From contig PDZV01000010.1 in assembly GCA_002753135.1 (NCBI GenBank), forward strand, positions 1 through 64,000: a stretch of 64,000 bases of DNA, given 5' to 3'. This document shows, one piece after another, positions 35,295-44,038 of this stretch. The position numbers and the translations under genes are program-made. This stretch comes from Magnetococcales bacterium WMHbinv6 (GTDB lineage: Bacteria > Pseudomonadota > Magnetococcia > Magnetococcales > Magnetaquicoccaceae). The first letter of the stretch is position 1. The number at the start of each line of letters is the position of its first letter. The notes under the pieces were generated by a model that had not been told where the DNA came from, did not search any database, and worked only from the letters and a program-made list of their open reading frames with translations.

Positions 35295-37547
35295 TTGTCC
35301 CCGTCACCGGAGGGTACCCCAAACGCTCAGGCAGCGGTCGCCAGCGCTCCGGAAGAACGTCGCCACTGGCCGGAAATTGACTCTTCCCGTGGGGTGGATG
35401 ACCCGTTGCTCTTCTGCCTGGCGGCGCTGACTCAATATTGGCAACGCCCCCACTCGCTGGCCGCCCTGCGCGCCGGTTTGCCCCTGGTGGATAACCGTTT
35501 TACCCCGGAACTCTTCGTCCGTTCCGCCGCCCGGGTCGATCTCTCCGCCCGGGTAGTGCGCAAGGCGATGGCACGCATCTCCCCGTTGACCTTGCCTGCC
35601 GTGCTGCTGCTGAAAGATCGTCAAGCCTGCCTGCTGATGGCCCTGGAAAAAAATGGTCGTGATGCACGGGTGATCTTTCCGGAAACCGGTGCCGGTGAAG
35701 CGATCATCGAACTGGAAAAACTGCAGGAACATTACACCGGTCAGGCCATTTTTGCCCGCCCGCAATTCCGCTTCGATGACCGCTCCAAAGAGATCGATGA
35801 CGTTCCGGACAGCCACTGGTTCTGGGGAACCCTGGTCCGCTTCAAAAGTCTCTATGCCGAGTCGGTTCTGGCCTCGCTGGTACTGAACATTTTTACCCTG
35901 GCCAGCTCCCTGTTCGCCATGAACGTCTATGACCGGGTGGTGCCCAACAATGCCATTGAAACCCTCTGGGTGTTGGCCATCGGCACCTCCATTGTCTATT
36001 TTTTCGACTTTATCATCCGCACCCTGCGCAGCTATTTTCTCGACATCGCCGGCAAAAAAGCCGACATCATCATGGCCTCCACCCTGTTTCACCAAATCAA
36101 CGGCGTGCGCATGGTGGCACAACCGGTCTCCAGCGGTGCCCTGGCACGCAACCTGTTGGAATTTGAATCGCTGCGCGACTTTTTCACCTCTGCCACGCTC
36201 TCCACCTTTATCGATCTGCCCTTTGTCTTTCTCTTTTTGTGGGTGATCTATTTTTTGGCCGGTCCGGTGGTGCTGGCTCCCCTGGTGGCGGTGCCCCTGG
36301 TTTTGGCTGCCAGCCTGCTGGCGCAAAAACCGCTTGCCGACATCATGCGCAAAACCGCAAAAGAGTCGTCGCAAAAACATGCCATCCTGATCGAAACCTT
36401 GAGCGGCATGGAGACGGTGAAAACCCTCGGGGCCGAAGGCAACATCCAAAGCAAATGGGAACAGGTGGTCGGCATCGCCGCGCAAACAAGTCTGCAGTCG
36501 CGGCTGATTTCCAACCTGATGCTCAATTTTTCCAACTTCATCCAGCAAATGGCCTATGTTGGCATCATTGTCTACGGTGTCTACCAGATTCAAGAGGGTC
36601 AATTGACCATGGGGGCCCTGATTGCCAGTTCCATGCTGACCAGCCGCGCCCTGGCCCCTCTTTCTCAGGTTGCCGGTCTGTTGGTGCGCTTGCAACAATC
36701 GCTGGTCTCTTTGCGCACCCTCAACGACATCATGAAACTGCCAATCGAAAGACCAACCAGCACACGTTTTATCCATTGCCCGAAATTAAAAGGGGAAATT
36801 ATTTTTGATCAAGTCACCTTCAGCTATCCCAACCAGCCGGTGCCGGTACTCAACAATTTTTCCCTGCAGATTCGTCCCGGGGAACGGGTGGCCATTCTGG
36901 GACGGATCGGCTCCGGCAAAAGTACCCTGATCAAATTGATTCTTAACCTCTACCAGCCCAATTCCGGCAACATTCTGGTTGATGGCGTCGATCTGCAACA
37001 GGTGGATCCGGTCGATCTGCGCCGTAATATCGGCTGCGTTACCCAGGAAAGTCTTCTCTTTTTCGGCACCGTCCGTTCCAACATTCTGATGGCCGATCCC
37101 TTTGCCGACGATGTCGCCCTGCTGCGGGCTGCCCGCCAGGCTGGCGTCGATGAGATGGTCAGCCGCCATCCGCATGGCTTTAATCGCATGGTGGGCGAAC
37201 AGGGCAAAGGGGTCTCCGGTGGCCAACGGCAAACCATTGCCATCGCCCGCGCCTTGTTGACCGATCCGCCAATCCTGCTGATGGATGAACCGACCAGTGC
37301 CATGGATGGTGGTTCGGAAGAGCGTTTCAAGGAGCGGATGAACGCGGTCATGCCGGGTCGAACGGTCGTTCTGGTCACCCACCGCGCCTCGCTGCTCCCT
37401 CTGGTCGATCGGGTGATCATCATGGAAGAGGGCAAGGTGATGCTGGATGGTCCACGCCAGGAGGTGATTCAGCAGATGACCAGCGGACAGATCAGACCCG
37501 CCGGTCCGGTACAGACCGCCAATCGCCAGCCGGGAAGTGCCGCATGA
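35295..37547 (+). CDS. type I secretion ABC transporter (LapB/LssB-like)
   Basis: The 750-residue product has an N-terminal C39-like domain (about 30-155, CLAALTQYWQRPHS) in which the peptidase Cys context is lost, as in RTX-type exporters. A six-helix ABC exporter membrane domain follows (about 185-475). The nucleotide-binding domain has Walker A GRIGSGKST, Q-loop TQESLLFFG, signature VSGGQRQ, Walker B ILLMDEPTSAMD and H-loop VTHR. It powers one-step export of large adhesins or toxins with the HlyD partner overlapping downstream. The start is doubtful: the frame begins at TTG 35295 with no evident binding site, and GTG 35394 is the next option. No TolC or RTX substrate gene is nearby. Confidence 0.88.
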   Translation: MSPSPEGTPNAQAAVASAPEERRHWPEIDSSRGVDDPLLFCLAALTQYWQRPHSLAALRAGLPLVDNRFTPELFVRSAARVDLSARVVRKAMARISPLTLPAVLLLKDRQACLLMALEKNGRDARVIFPETGAGEAIIELEKLQEHYTGQAIFARPQFRFDDRSKEIDDVPDSHWFWGTLVRFKSLYAESVLASLVLNIFTLASSLFAMNVYDRVVPNNAIETLWVLAIGTSIVYFFDFIIRTLRSYFLDIAGKKADIIMASTLFHQINGVRMVAQPVSSGALARNLLEFESLRDFFTSATLSTFIDLPFVFLFLWVIYFLAGPVVLAPLVAVPLVLAASLLAQKPLADIMRKTAKESSQKHAILIETLSGMETVKTLGAEGNIQSKWEQVVGIAAQTSLQSRLISNLMLNFSNFIQQMAYVGIIVYGVYQIQEGQLTMGALIASSMLTSRALAPLSQVAGLLVRLQQSLVSLRTLNDIMKLPIERPTSTRFIHCPKLKGEIIFDQVTFSYPNQPVPVLNNFSLQIRPGERVAILGRIGSGKSTLIKLILNLYQPNSGNILVDGVDLQQVDPVDLRRNIGCVTQESLLFFGTVRSNILMADPFADDVALLRAARQAGVDEMVSRHPHGFNRMVGEQGKGVSGGQRQTIAIARALLTDPPILLMDEPTSAMDGGSEERFKERMNAVMPGRTVVLVTHRASLLPLVDRVIIMEEGKVMLDGPRQEVIQQMTSGQIRPAGPVQTANRQPGSAA

Positions 37548-38863
37548 ACGAGCAATGGGATAACAGCCGCTTCATGTCCGAGGCCGATGCGGCGCGTCAA
37601 AATCAGGCCCACCCTTTTGCCCATATGCTGCTCTTTCTCATTGCCCTGTTTCTCGGGGTGTCCATCTATTGGGCCTCGATTGCCGAACTGGACGAAGTGA
37701 CGGTGGGCGTCGGCAAAGTGGTACCCTCCGGGCAGGTCAAAGTGGTGCAAAGTCTGGAAGGGGGCATTCTGGCCGAAATGTCGGTCTCAGAAGGGGAGAT
37801 CGTCAATAAAGACCAAATTCTGCTCAACATCGATGACACCCAGTTCCAGGCCTCGTTCCGGGAGAGCCGTTCCAAATTTCTCGGCCTGAGCGCCCGCGCC
37901 GCCCGCCTGGAGGCCGAAGCCGGAGACAGCGCCCTGACCATTCCGCAAGTTGTCCTGGAAGAAAGACCCGAACTGGCCACCAACGAAGAAAAATTGTTTG
38001 CATCGCACAAAAAAGAGCTGAAATCTACCGCCAGCATGTTGGAAAATCAGGTGGAACAGCGGCAACATGAACTCAACGGGCTGATCGCCTCCGAAAAACA
38101 GCTGCGCCATCGCCTGGATCTGGTGCGCAAAGAGCTGCACTTGACCGAACCGATGGTCAAACAGGGGATCATGTCCGAAGTGGAACTGCTGCGCATGCGC
38201 CGCGAAGTGGCGGAACTGGAAGGCAATCTGGAAACCACCATCCTGACCATTCCCCGCACCCGCTCCATGCTGGAAGAGGCCAAAATCAAGGTCAAAGATC
38301 CGGTCATCACCTTTCGTTCCAAAGCGCAAATGGAGTTGAACGAAGTTCGTTCCGAACTGAATCAGCTGAGCGAATCTCTGACCGGCTTGCAGGATCGGGT
38401 GCGTCGCACCGCCATTCGTTCGCCGGTACGGGGTACGGTGATTCGGGTGCGGATTCACAGCATCGGCCAGGTGATCCGCTCAGGCACAGATCTGGTGGAA
38501 ATCATGCCACTGGATGATTCGTTGCTCGTTGAAGCACAAATTCGACCGGCTGATATCGCCTTTTTGCGCCCCGGGCAAAAAACCATGGTCAAATTTACCG
38601 CCTATGATTTTTCCATCTATGGCGGTCTGGTCGGGCACTTAGAGCAGATCAGCGCCGACGCCATCGCCAATGAAAAGGGGGAAAGTTTCTTTAAAATTCT
38701 GGTCCGCACCCAGGTCAATCATCTGGGTACGCCGGAGCGTCCCCTGCCGATTATTCCCGGCATGGTGGCCTCCACCGATATTTTGACCGGCAAGAAGAGC
38801 GTTCTGGATTATCTGCTCAAACCGATTCTCAAGGCGAAAGCCAATGCGCTGCGCGAACGGTAA
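37544..38863 (+). CDS. HlyD-family membrane fusion protein of type I secretion
   Basis: The 439-residue product has a short cytoplasmic N-terminus and one membrane helix (HMLLFLIALFLGVSIYW, about residues 26-45). A lipoyl half-motif follows (GKVVPSGQVKVVQSLEGGIL), then a long coiled coil (about 130-275) and the second lipoyl half with the beta-barrel domain (RSPVRGTVIRVRIHSIGQV, EAQIRPADIAFLRPGQ). It ends with the HlyD signature (ILVRTQVNHLG). It bridges the inner-membrane ABC exporter and an outer-membrane TolC-type channel. The start overlaps the transporter stop by 4 bases, indicating coupled translation. Confidence 0.92.
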   Translation: MNEQWDNSRFMSEADAARQNQAHPFAHMLLFLIALFLGVSIYWASIAELDEVTVGVGKVVPSGQVKVVQSLEGGILAEMSVSEGEIVNKDQILLNIDDTQFQASFRESRSKFLGLSARAARLEAEAGDSALTIPQVVLEERPELATNEEKLFASHKKELKSTASMLENQVEQRQHELNGLIASEKQLRHRLDLVRKELHLTEPMVKQGIMSEVELLRMRREVAELEGNLETTILTIPRTRSMLEEAKIKVKDPVITFRSKAQMELNEVRSELNQLSESLTGLQDRVRRTAIRSPVRGTVIRVRIHSIGQVIRSGTDLVEIMPLDDSLLVEAQIRPADIAFLRPGQKTMVKFTAYDFSIYGGLVGHLEQISADAIANEKGESFFKILVRTQVNHLGTPERPLPIIPGMVASTDILTGKKSVLDYLLKPILKAKANALRER

Positions 38864-38951
38864 TGGCTTGCCGTCACTCTGAACGGCGCGCACCCTTTGT
38901 GCAGATGAATGGTTTTTTGGACTACTGACACCCAGCAGCGGCAGGACAACG

Positions 38952-40208
38952 ATGAGCATGGCCACGGGATATTTTGGCCCCTTTGGCGGGGCATTCATAC
39001 CGGAAATATTGCATGAAACCTTTCAACAGCTGACCCAGGCCTACGAAGAGGCCCGTGCCGATCCGGCTTTTTGGCAGAGCTATCTTGCTTTGATGGCCAA
39101 CTTTTCCGGTCGTCCGACACCGTTGACCCTGGCAGAAAATCTTTCGCGCCATTTTGCCCGCCGGGTCTATATCAAACGGGAGGATCTCAATCAAACCGGG
39201 GCGCACAAAGCCAACAATGTCATGGGGCAAGGCTTGCTGGTGCGGCGCATGGGCAAAAAACGGGTCATCGCCGAAACCGGTGCCGGACAACATGGTGTGG
39301 CCACAGCCACCATGGCGGCCCGTCTGGGCCTGGCCTGTACCATCTATATGGGGGCCGAAGATGTGGAACGGCAACGTCCCAATGTTTTCTGGATGGAACA
39401 GCTGGGCGCAACGGTGATTCCGGTAATTTCCGGAACGCGCACCCTGAAGGATGCCATCAACGAAGCGCTGCGCGACTGGGTCGGCAGCATGGACGACACC
39501 CATTATGTCTTGGGCACCGCCTGTGGTGCCCACCCCTTTCCCAGCATGGTCGCCTGGTTTCAGTCGATCATTGGCCAAGAGGCCCGCGCACAAATTCTGC
39601 AACAGGAGGGCAAACTGCCTTCCCATGTCTATGCCTGTGTCGGCGGCGGTTCCAATGCCTTGGGCATCTTTCAGGCCTTCCTCGATGATCCGGGTGTGAC
39701 TTTGGTCGGCGTGGAGGCAGGCGGTCTGGGTATCGACAGCGGGCGACATGCCGCACGTATTGCCTCCGGCCATGCCACCATCGGGGTGGCGCATGGCTAC
39801 AAAACCTTTTTTCTGCAGGACAGCGACGGGCAAATGCGCGATACCCATTCGGTATCTGCCGGTTTGGATTATGTGGGCGTCTCCCCCATTCTGGCCCACT
39901 ACAGCCAAAGCGGGCGGGTCCGTTTTGCCGCCGCAGAGGACAAAGAGGTGGTGGAGGCCTTGCGATTGTTGATGCGCCAGGAGGGCATTATCGCTGCCCT
40001 GGAATCCAGCCATGCCGTCGCCTGCGCCCTGCGCGAACTGCCCCACACCGATCCGGACGCGGCCATCATCATCAATCTTTCCGGACGGGGCGATAAAGAT
40101 ATTTTTACCGTGGCAGAGGCGCTGCAGGATGCCGGTTGGCGGGCATTCATTCAGCACAAAGCAGAACAGTATCGACTCTCGGCCCAAACAGACGGATCAC
40201 AACCATGA
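38952..40208 (+). CDS. trpB: tryptophan synthase beta chain
   Basis: The 418-residue PLP enzyme joins indole and serine to make tryptophan. Signatures include YFGPFGGAFIPEIL at the start, GRPTPL, the PLP lysine in LNQTGAHKANN (Lys86), ETGAGQHGVA, CVGGGSNA (phosphate loop), and AGLDYVGVSP near the end. It is of the standard TrpB1 type that works with TrpA. AGGA lies about 5 bases upstream of the ATG; a second in-frame ATG is two codons in. It overlaps trpA by 4 bases. trpF is not next to it, unlike the common trpF-trpB-trpA order. Confidence 0.97.
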   Translation: MSMATGYFGPFGGAFIPEILHETFQQLTQAYEEARADPAFWQSYLALMANFSGRPTPLTLAENLSRHFARRVYIKREDLNQTGAHKANNVMGQGLLVRRMGKKRVIAETGAGQHGVATATMAARLGLACTIYMGAEDVERQRPNVFWMEQLGATVIPVISGTRTLKDAINEALRDWVGSMDDTHYVLGTACGAHPFPSMVAWFQSIIGQEARAQILQQEGKLPSHVYACVGGGSNALGIFQAFLDDPGVTLVGVEAGGLGIDSGRHAARIASGHATIGVAHGYKTFFLQDSDGQMRDTHSVSAGLDYVGVSPILAHYSQSGRVRFAAAEDKEVVEALRLLMRQEGIIAALESSHAVACALRELPHTDPDAAIIINLSGRGDKDIFTVAEALQDAGWRAFIQHKAEQYRLSAQTDGSQP

Positions 40209-41032
40209 CACCCTCCTCAACGCCTGTACCTGCTTTGCAGAGCTATATCCGGCAGCGTTTGACCTCCCCTTCTGCCCCGGACATTTTGTTGATGTCACAT
40301 CTGGTCTTGGGCTATCCCAGTCTCTCCGTCAACCGGCAGACCATCGCCCAAATGGTCAACAATGGCGTCGACCTGATGGAGTTGCAGATACCTTTTTCCG
40401 AACCGGTTGCCGATGGTCCGGTCATCGCACGGGCCAATCAGCAGGCACTTGATCGCGGCTTTCGCGTTGCCGACGGTCTGGCCTTTATTGAGGAGACGGT
40501 GCAACGCTATCCCATCCCCTTTCTGATTATGACCTACTACAACATTCTGGTGGCATACGGGGTGGAAGCCTTTATCCGCGAGGCGGCCCGCATGGGGGTG
40601 CGCGGCTTGATCATTCCCGATCTGCCCTTTCAGGAGGCAGCCCAGGCCATGGCCTATTGCCAGCAGTGGGGCGGAAAAGAGAATCTGGCCTGGATTCAAC
40701 TGCTGACACCGACTGGCAGCGATGGTCGTTTGCAGCAAATCGGCAGCGCGGCAGAGGGGTTTTGTTACTGCGTGGCTCGCAAGGGGGTCACCGGCAGCCG
40801 CACCCGCTTTGATGACTCCTTGCAGCAATTTTTGTCCCGCTGTCGCCAGGCCACTGCCGTACCGCTGGCCGTCGGCTTCGGGGTAAAAAGTGCTGCCGAT
40901 GTGCAACAGTTGACCGGCCTGGCGGAAATTGCCGTCATCGGCAGCGCCGCCATTGAATTGCAGGATCAACAGGGTACGGAAGCGGTCGGACGTTTTTTTG
41001 CCCAGTTGCGCCCGGTTGCGCCACAAGGTTAA
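40205..41032 (+). CDS. trpA: tryptophan synthase alpha chain
   Basis: The 275-residue TIM-barrel enzyme splits indole-3-glycerol phosphate and channels indole to TrpB. The catalytic Glu and Asp are in DLMELQIPFSEPVADGPVI; note SEP where most have SDP. DLPFQEA and FCYCVARKGVTGSR follow, then the phosphate-binding GFGVKS. The start overlaps the trpB stop (ATGA). An upstream extension of the frame lies inside trpB and is not used. Confidence 0.96.
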   Translation: MTPSSTPVPALQSYIRQRLTSPSAPDILLMSHLVLGYPSLSVNRQTIAQMVNNGVDLMELQIPFSEPVADGPVIARANQQALDRGFRVADGLAFIEETVQRYPIPFLIMTYYNILVAYGVEAFIREAARMGVRGLIIPDLPFQEAAQAMAYCQQWGGKENLAWIQLLTPTGSDGRLQQIGSAAEGFCYCVARKGVTGSRTRFDDSLQQFLSRCRQATAVPLAVGFGVKSAADVQQLTGLAEIAVIGSAAIELQDQQGTEAVGRFFAQLRPVAPQG

Positions 41033-41074
41033 AGAGAGCCAAACACCTGAAACAAAGCGAATGGGACAACAGCG

Positions 41075-43258
41075 ATGGGCAAACTGCTCAAATGGACGGC
41101 AGCTTTTTTCCTGATGATCACCCTTGCTGTCGGCACGCTGTTATGGTGGTTTGATGCCAATTTCTACAAAGAGCAGATTGCCCGTCTGGTGGAAGAAAAA
41201 ACCGGACGCCGTTTGACCATTCAGGGCGATCTTTCCCTGACGCTGTTCCCCAACCTTGGCATTCGCATCGGTCAGATGAGCCTGGCCAACGGGGCCGGTT
41301 TCGCAACGGAACCTTTTGCCCAATTGACCACCGCCCATCTGCAGGTTGCCCTGCAACCTCTGCTCAAGCGCCATCTGCAAGTGCAAACGCTGACCATTGA
41401 AGGGTTGCAGCTGCATCTGGAAAAAAATGCTGCCGGGCAATACAACTGGCACGATCTCTCCCACACCTCCCCCACAGCCGGCAACAGACAATCCTCTGCC
41501 GGGCAAAGCGAAGCGGGCACAACCTCTCCTGCCGCCACCTCTTCCTCTTCGTTTATCACCCGCAGTGCCATCGAAGAGCTACAGATTCGCGATGCGCGTA
41601 TTGCCTGGCGTGATGCCAGTCGACAAAGCAGTCAAACCGTGCTGATTCCCATTCTGGCAACCGGTCAATGGCAGGCAGAGCAACCGCTGCCGATTCAACT
41701 GCAGCTGCGCCTGGAAGCAGATGATCAAACCATCAATGGTCTGGAACTGGATCTGAAAGGGGCACTCCTCTGGCAGGGGCAGGAACGGACAGCCCGCATG
41801 ACCCCGCTGCGCTTCACCCTCAGCAAACCGCTCAAAGAGGCGGCTGCCGGCACAATTCGCCTGGAATCGCATATGAATCTGCTGGTGGATTGGCAGCAGG
41901 AACGGCTGCTGATCGACAACTGGCAGATGAACGGGCAAGGTCTGTCGCTGAGCGGTCGCCTGGAGGGCAAACAGCTCTTTTCGGCCCCGATGTTCAGCGG
42001 CCTGTTGACCCTGCATCCCTTCTCCCCACGCCAGGTATTGCCGCAATGGGGCCTGCTGCTGCCCGCGACACGCGATCCGCAAGTTTTTGACAAGCTGGAA
42101 GCCCACCTGCCCTACACCTGGCAAGACAAACGTCTCACCTTGTCGGATCTGCGCTTTATGCTGGATGACAGCAGTGGCAAGGGCTCCTTGCAACTGGAGC
42201 TGGCGGCCCAACCCGTCGTGCGTTGGCAGGGCGAGTTGGATAAACTCAATCTTGATCGTTACCAACTGGCAGCCAGTGAAACACCTCCACAACAAAAGGC
42301 AACCGCCAGCCATGTGCCCCCCTCCGGCCAGGCAGAAGCGGGCAAACAGAGCCAGCCGAGCAAACCAGCCTGGCAGAGTGTGGATGGTTCCGGCACCTTG
42401 CGCATCGGCACGCTGCAGGCAGCCGGTCTGCAGCTGCAGGAGGTCAATCTGACCCTGCAGGCAGCACATGGTCGTCTGCAACTGGCACCTGTGCAAGCCA
42501 AACTTTATCAAGGCACGCTGCAGATGGAAGGGGGTGCTGACTGGCGCGCAACAGAGCCACAATGGCGTCTGGATGGTCGCCTGGCAGGGGTGGAACTGGG
42601 CACTTTGTTACAGGATCTGCAGGGCGAGGCTTCGCTGAGCGGCCTCACCAACGCCAGCGCCCGTCTGACCACACAAGGTACCGAAAGCGCTTTGCTCAAA
42701 AAACATCTGCAAGGGGAGGCGCAAGTAACCATCAAGGAGGGGCGCATGCAGGGTTTCGACCTCGAACAGATCCTGCAGAACGCCCAGCGGAGCCTGCAGG
42801 GTGAGCCAGCAAGCCAGGCAGAGGGTGGTCCGGCAACCCGTTTCAGCTCCTTGAGCGGATCGGCAACCATCCATAACGGCCAGGTCGAAAATCGGGATCT
42901 GCACATGCTCTCCCCGCTGTTGCAACTGCGCGGCGCAGGCAAAGTGGATCTGCCCGCCGAGCGGTTGGACTACCATCTGTACGTGACGCCGAACAAAGCG
43001 CTGTCAGAGCAGGGACGGACCTGGCGTGAACTGGCGGGCGTGACCATTCCCGTGCAGGCGGTTGGCCCCTGGCGGCAACCCACCTGGAAGGTGGATCTGA
43101 AAACCTTGTTGGAACAGGAGGCGGCACAGAAGGCCAAGGAAAAATTAGCCGATAAATTGCAAGACAAAGCTTCGGAAGCGTTGAAGAAAAAAGGGTTGGA
43201 CCATTTGTTGCCGGGCGATGCGGGCAAACGGTTGCTGAATCTCTTGCCGATACGTTGA
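41075..43258 (+). CDS. AsmA-family envelope protein
   Basis: The 727-residue product has an N-terminal membrane anchor (FFLMITLAVGTLLWWF). The AsmA start pattern follows: F-Y-K-E-Q-I-x-x-x-V-E-E-K-T-G-R-R-L-T-I-Q-G-D-L-x-L, then FPNLGIRIGQMSLANGAGF. The rest is rich in beta-strand repeats, with two Ser/Gln/Ala-rich loops near 135-165 and 400-430. The AsmA C-terminal region holds LQGEAQVTIKEGRMQGFDLE and PAERLDYHLYVTP. The last 35 residues are Lys/Glu-rich helix. AsmA proteins are thought to bridge inner and outer membranes for lipid transport. It follows trpA by 42 bases. Confidence 0.85.
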   Translation: MGKLLKWTAAFFLMITLAVGTLLWWFDANFYKEQIARLVEEKTGRRLTIQGDLSLTLFPNLGIRIGQMSLANGAGFATEPFAQLTTAHLQVALQPLLKRHLQVQTLTIEGLQLHLEKNAAGQYNWHDLSHTSPTAGNRQSSAGQSEAGTTSPAATSSSSFITRSAIEELQIRDARIAWRDASRQSSQTVLIPILATGQWQAEQPLPIQLQLRLEADDQTINGLELDLKGALLWQGQERTARMTPLRFTLSKPLKEAAAGTIRLESHMNLLVDWQQERLLIDNWQMNGQGLSLSGRLEGKQLFSAPMFSGLLTLHPFSPRQVLPQWGLLLPATRDPQVFDKLEAHLPYTWQDKRLTLSDLRFMLDDSSGKGSLQLELAAQPVVRWQGELDKLNLDRYQLAASETPPQQKATASHVPPSGQAEAGKQSQPSKPAWQSVDGSGTLRIGTLQAAGLQLQEVNLTLQAAHGRLQLAPVQAKLYQGTLQMEGGADWRATEPQWRLDGRLAGVELGTLLQDLQGEASLSGLTNASARLTTQGTESALLKKHLQGEAQVTIKEGRMQGFDLEQILQNAQRSLQGEPASQAEGGPATRFSSLSGSATIHNGQVENRDLHMLSPLLQLRGAGKVDLPAERLDYHLYVTPNKALSEQGRTWRELAGVTIPVQAVGPWRQPTWKVDLKTLLEQEAAQKAKEKLADKLQDKASEALKKKGLDHLLPGDAGKRLLNLLPIR

Positions 43259-43328
43259 AAATATGCGAGTATGCCCGTTTTTCCGCTATGGTGAGACAAA
43301 AGAGTCTTCTTCTGGAAGGAGTTATGCC

Positions 43329-43970
43329 ATGAAAAAATTACGCACTGCTTTGTTGGCTGCAACCGTACTGTGTTGTTCTGCTTTGCCTCTGCGTCTGGAC
43401 GCTGCCCAGATCGGACAGTGGAGTGTTGGCGGATTCACCCAATGGCATCCCCAAGATGGCAAAACATCCCTCGCTGTTGGTGGTACACAATGTTTTTTCT
43501 GCAAACCTGATCCGGCCGCACCCGCCGAAGCGGCACCACCACCTCCGGCCCCCGCCAAACCGGTCGCGGTGCAACAACCGGCAGAAGATCGCTGCACCGA
43601 CACCCCCAAAGGGGCTCCCGTGGATAAACGGGGGTGCTGGGTATTGAAAAATTTAACCTTCCGTTTTAACAGCGCCAAAATTCAGGCCAAAGATACCGGT
43701 ACCATCAAAGATACCGCCAATGTCTTGAAACAAAATCCAGACCTGAAAGTGGAGATTCAAGGTCATACCGATAATGTCGGCAAACCGGCCTACAACAAAA
43801 AATTGTCGCAGCGCCGTGCCAATGCGGTGATGAAAGGGTTGATCAAGCAGGGCGTCAACAAAAAACGGCTGCAGGCCAAAGGGTATGGCATGGAAAAACC
43901 GATCGCCAGCAATGCCACCAAGGAAGGACGGGCAGAAAACCGTCGGGTTGAACTGCGGGTGGTCAAATAG
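43329..43970 (+). CDS. OmpA-family peptidoglycan-binding lipoprotein-like protein
   Basis: The 213-residue product begins with a signal peptide (MKKLRTALLAATVLCCSAL). A short region and a Pro/Ala-rich linker (about 60-85) follow, then an acidic CTDTPKGAPVDKRGCW segment like those next to OmpA C-domains. The OmpA_C domain is complete (LKVEIQGHTDNVG, LSQRRANAVMKGL, GYGMEKPIASNATKEGRAENRRVE). It lacks the eight-stranded barrel of true OmpA, so it likely tethers peptidoglycan from the periplasm. GGAG stands 7 bases before the ATG. A strong terminator closes the plus-strand run. Confidence 0.88.
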   Translation: MKKLRTALLAATVLCCSALPLRLDAAQIGQWSVGGFTQWHPQDGKTSLAVGGTQCFFCKPDPAAPAEAAPPPPAPAKPVAVQQPAEDRCTDTPKGAPVDKRGCWVLKNLTFRFNSAKIQAKDTGTIKDTANVLKQNPDLKVEIQGHTDNVGKPAYNKKLSQRRANAVMKGLIKQGVNKKRLQAKGYGMEKPIASNATKEGRAENRRVELRVVK

Positions 43971-44004
43971 ATCGAACGGTTGCTCAACCTGCCAGCAGGT
44001 TGCA

Positions 44005-44038
44005 AAGGTCTGGGTCCTGTGGCCCAGACCTTTTTTTT
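44005..44038 (+). terminator. rho-independent terminator of the ompA-like gene
   Basis: AAGGTCTGGG (44005-44014) pairs exactly with 44023-44032 around an 8-base loop, and eight T residues end at 44038. The stop codon of the last phage gene, on the other strand, begins right there, so the prophage edge abuts the terminator. Confidence 0.9.

Noticed and set aside
35304-36776. 490-residue minus-strand frame
   Set aside because: It is antisense to the ABC transporter, whose Walker and signature motifs are clear. The composition is Gly/Gln/His-rich without domains.
38922-40187. 421-residue minus-strand frame
   Set aside because: It is the exact antisense of trpB, which is certain.
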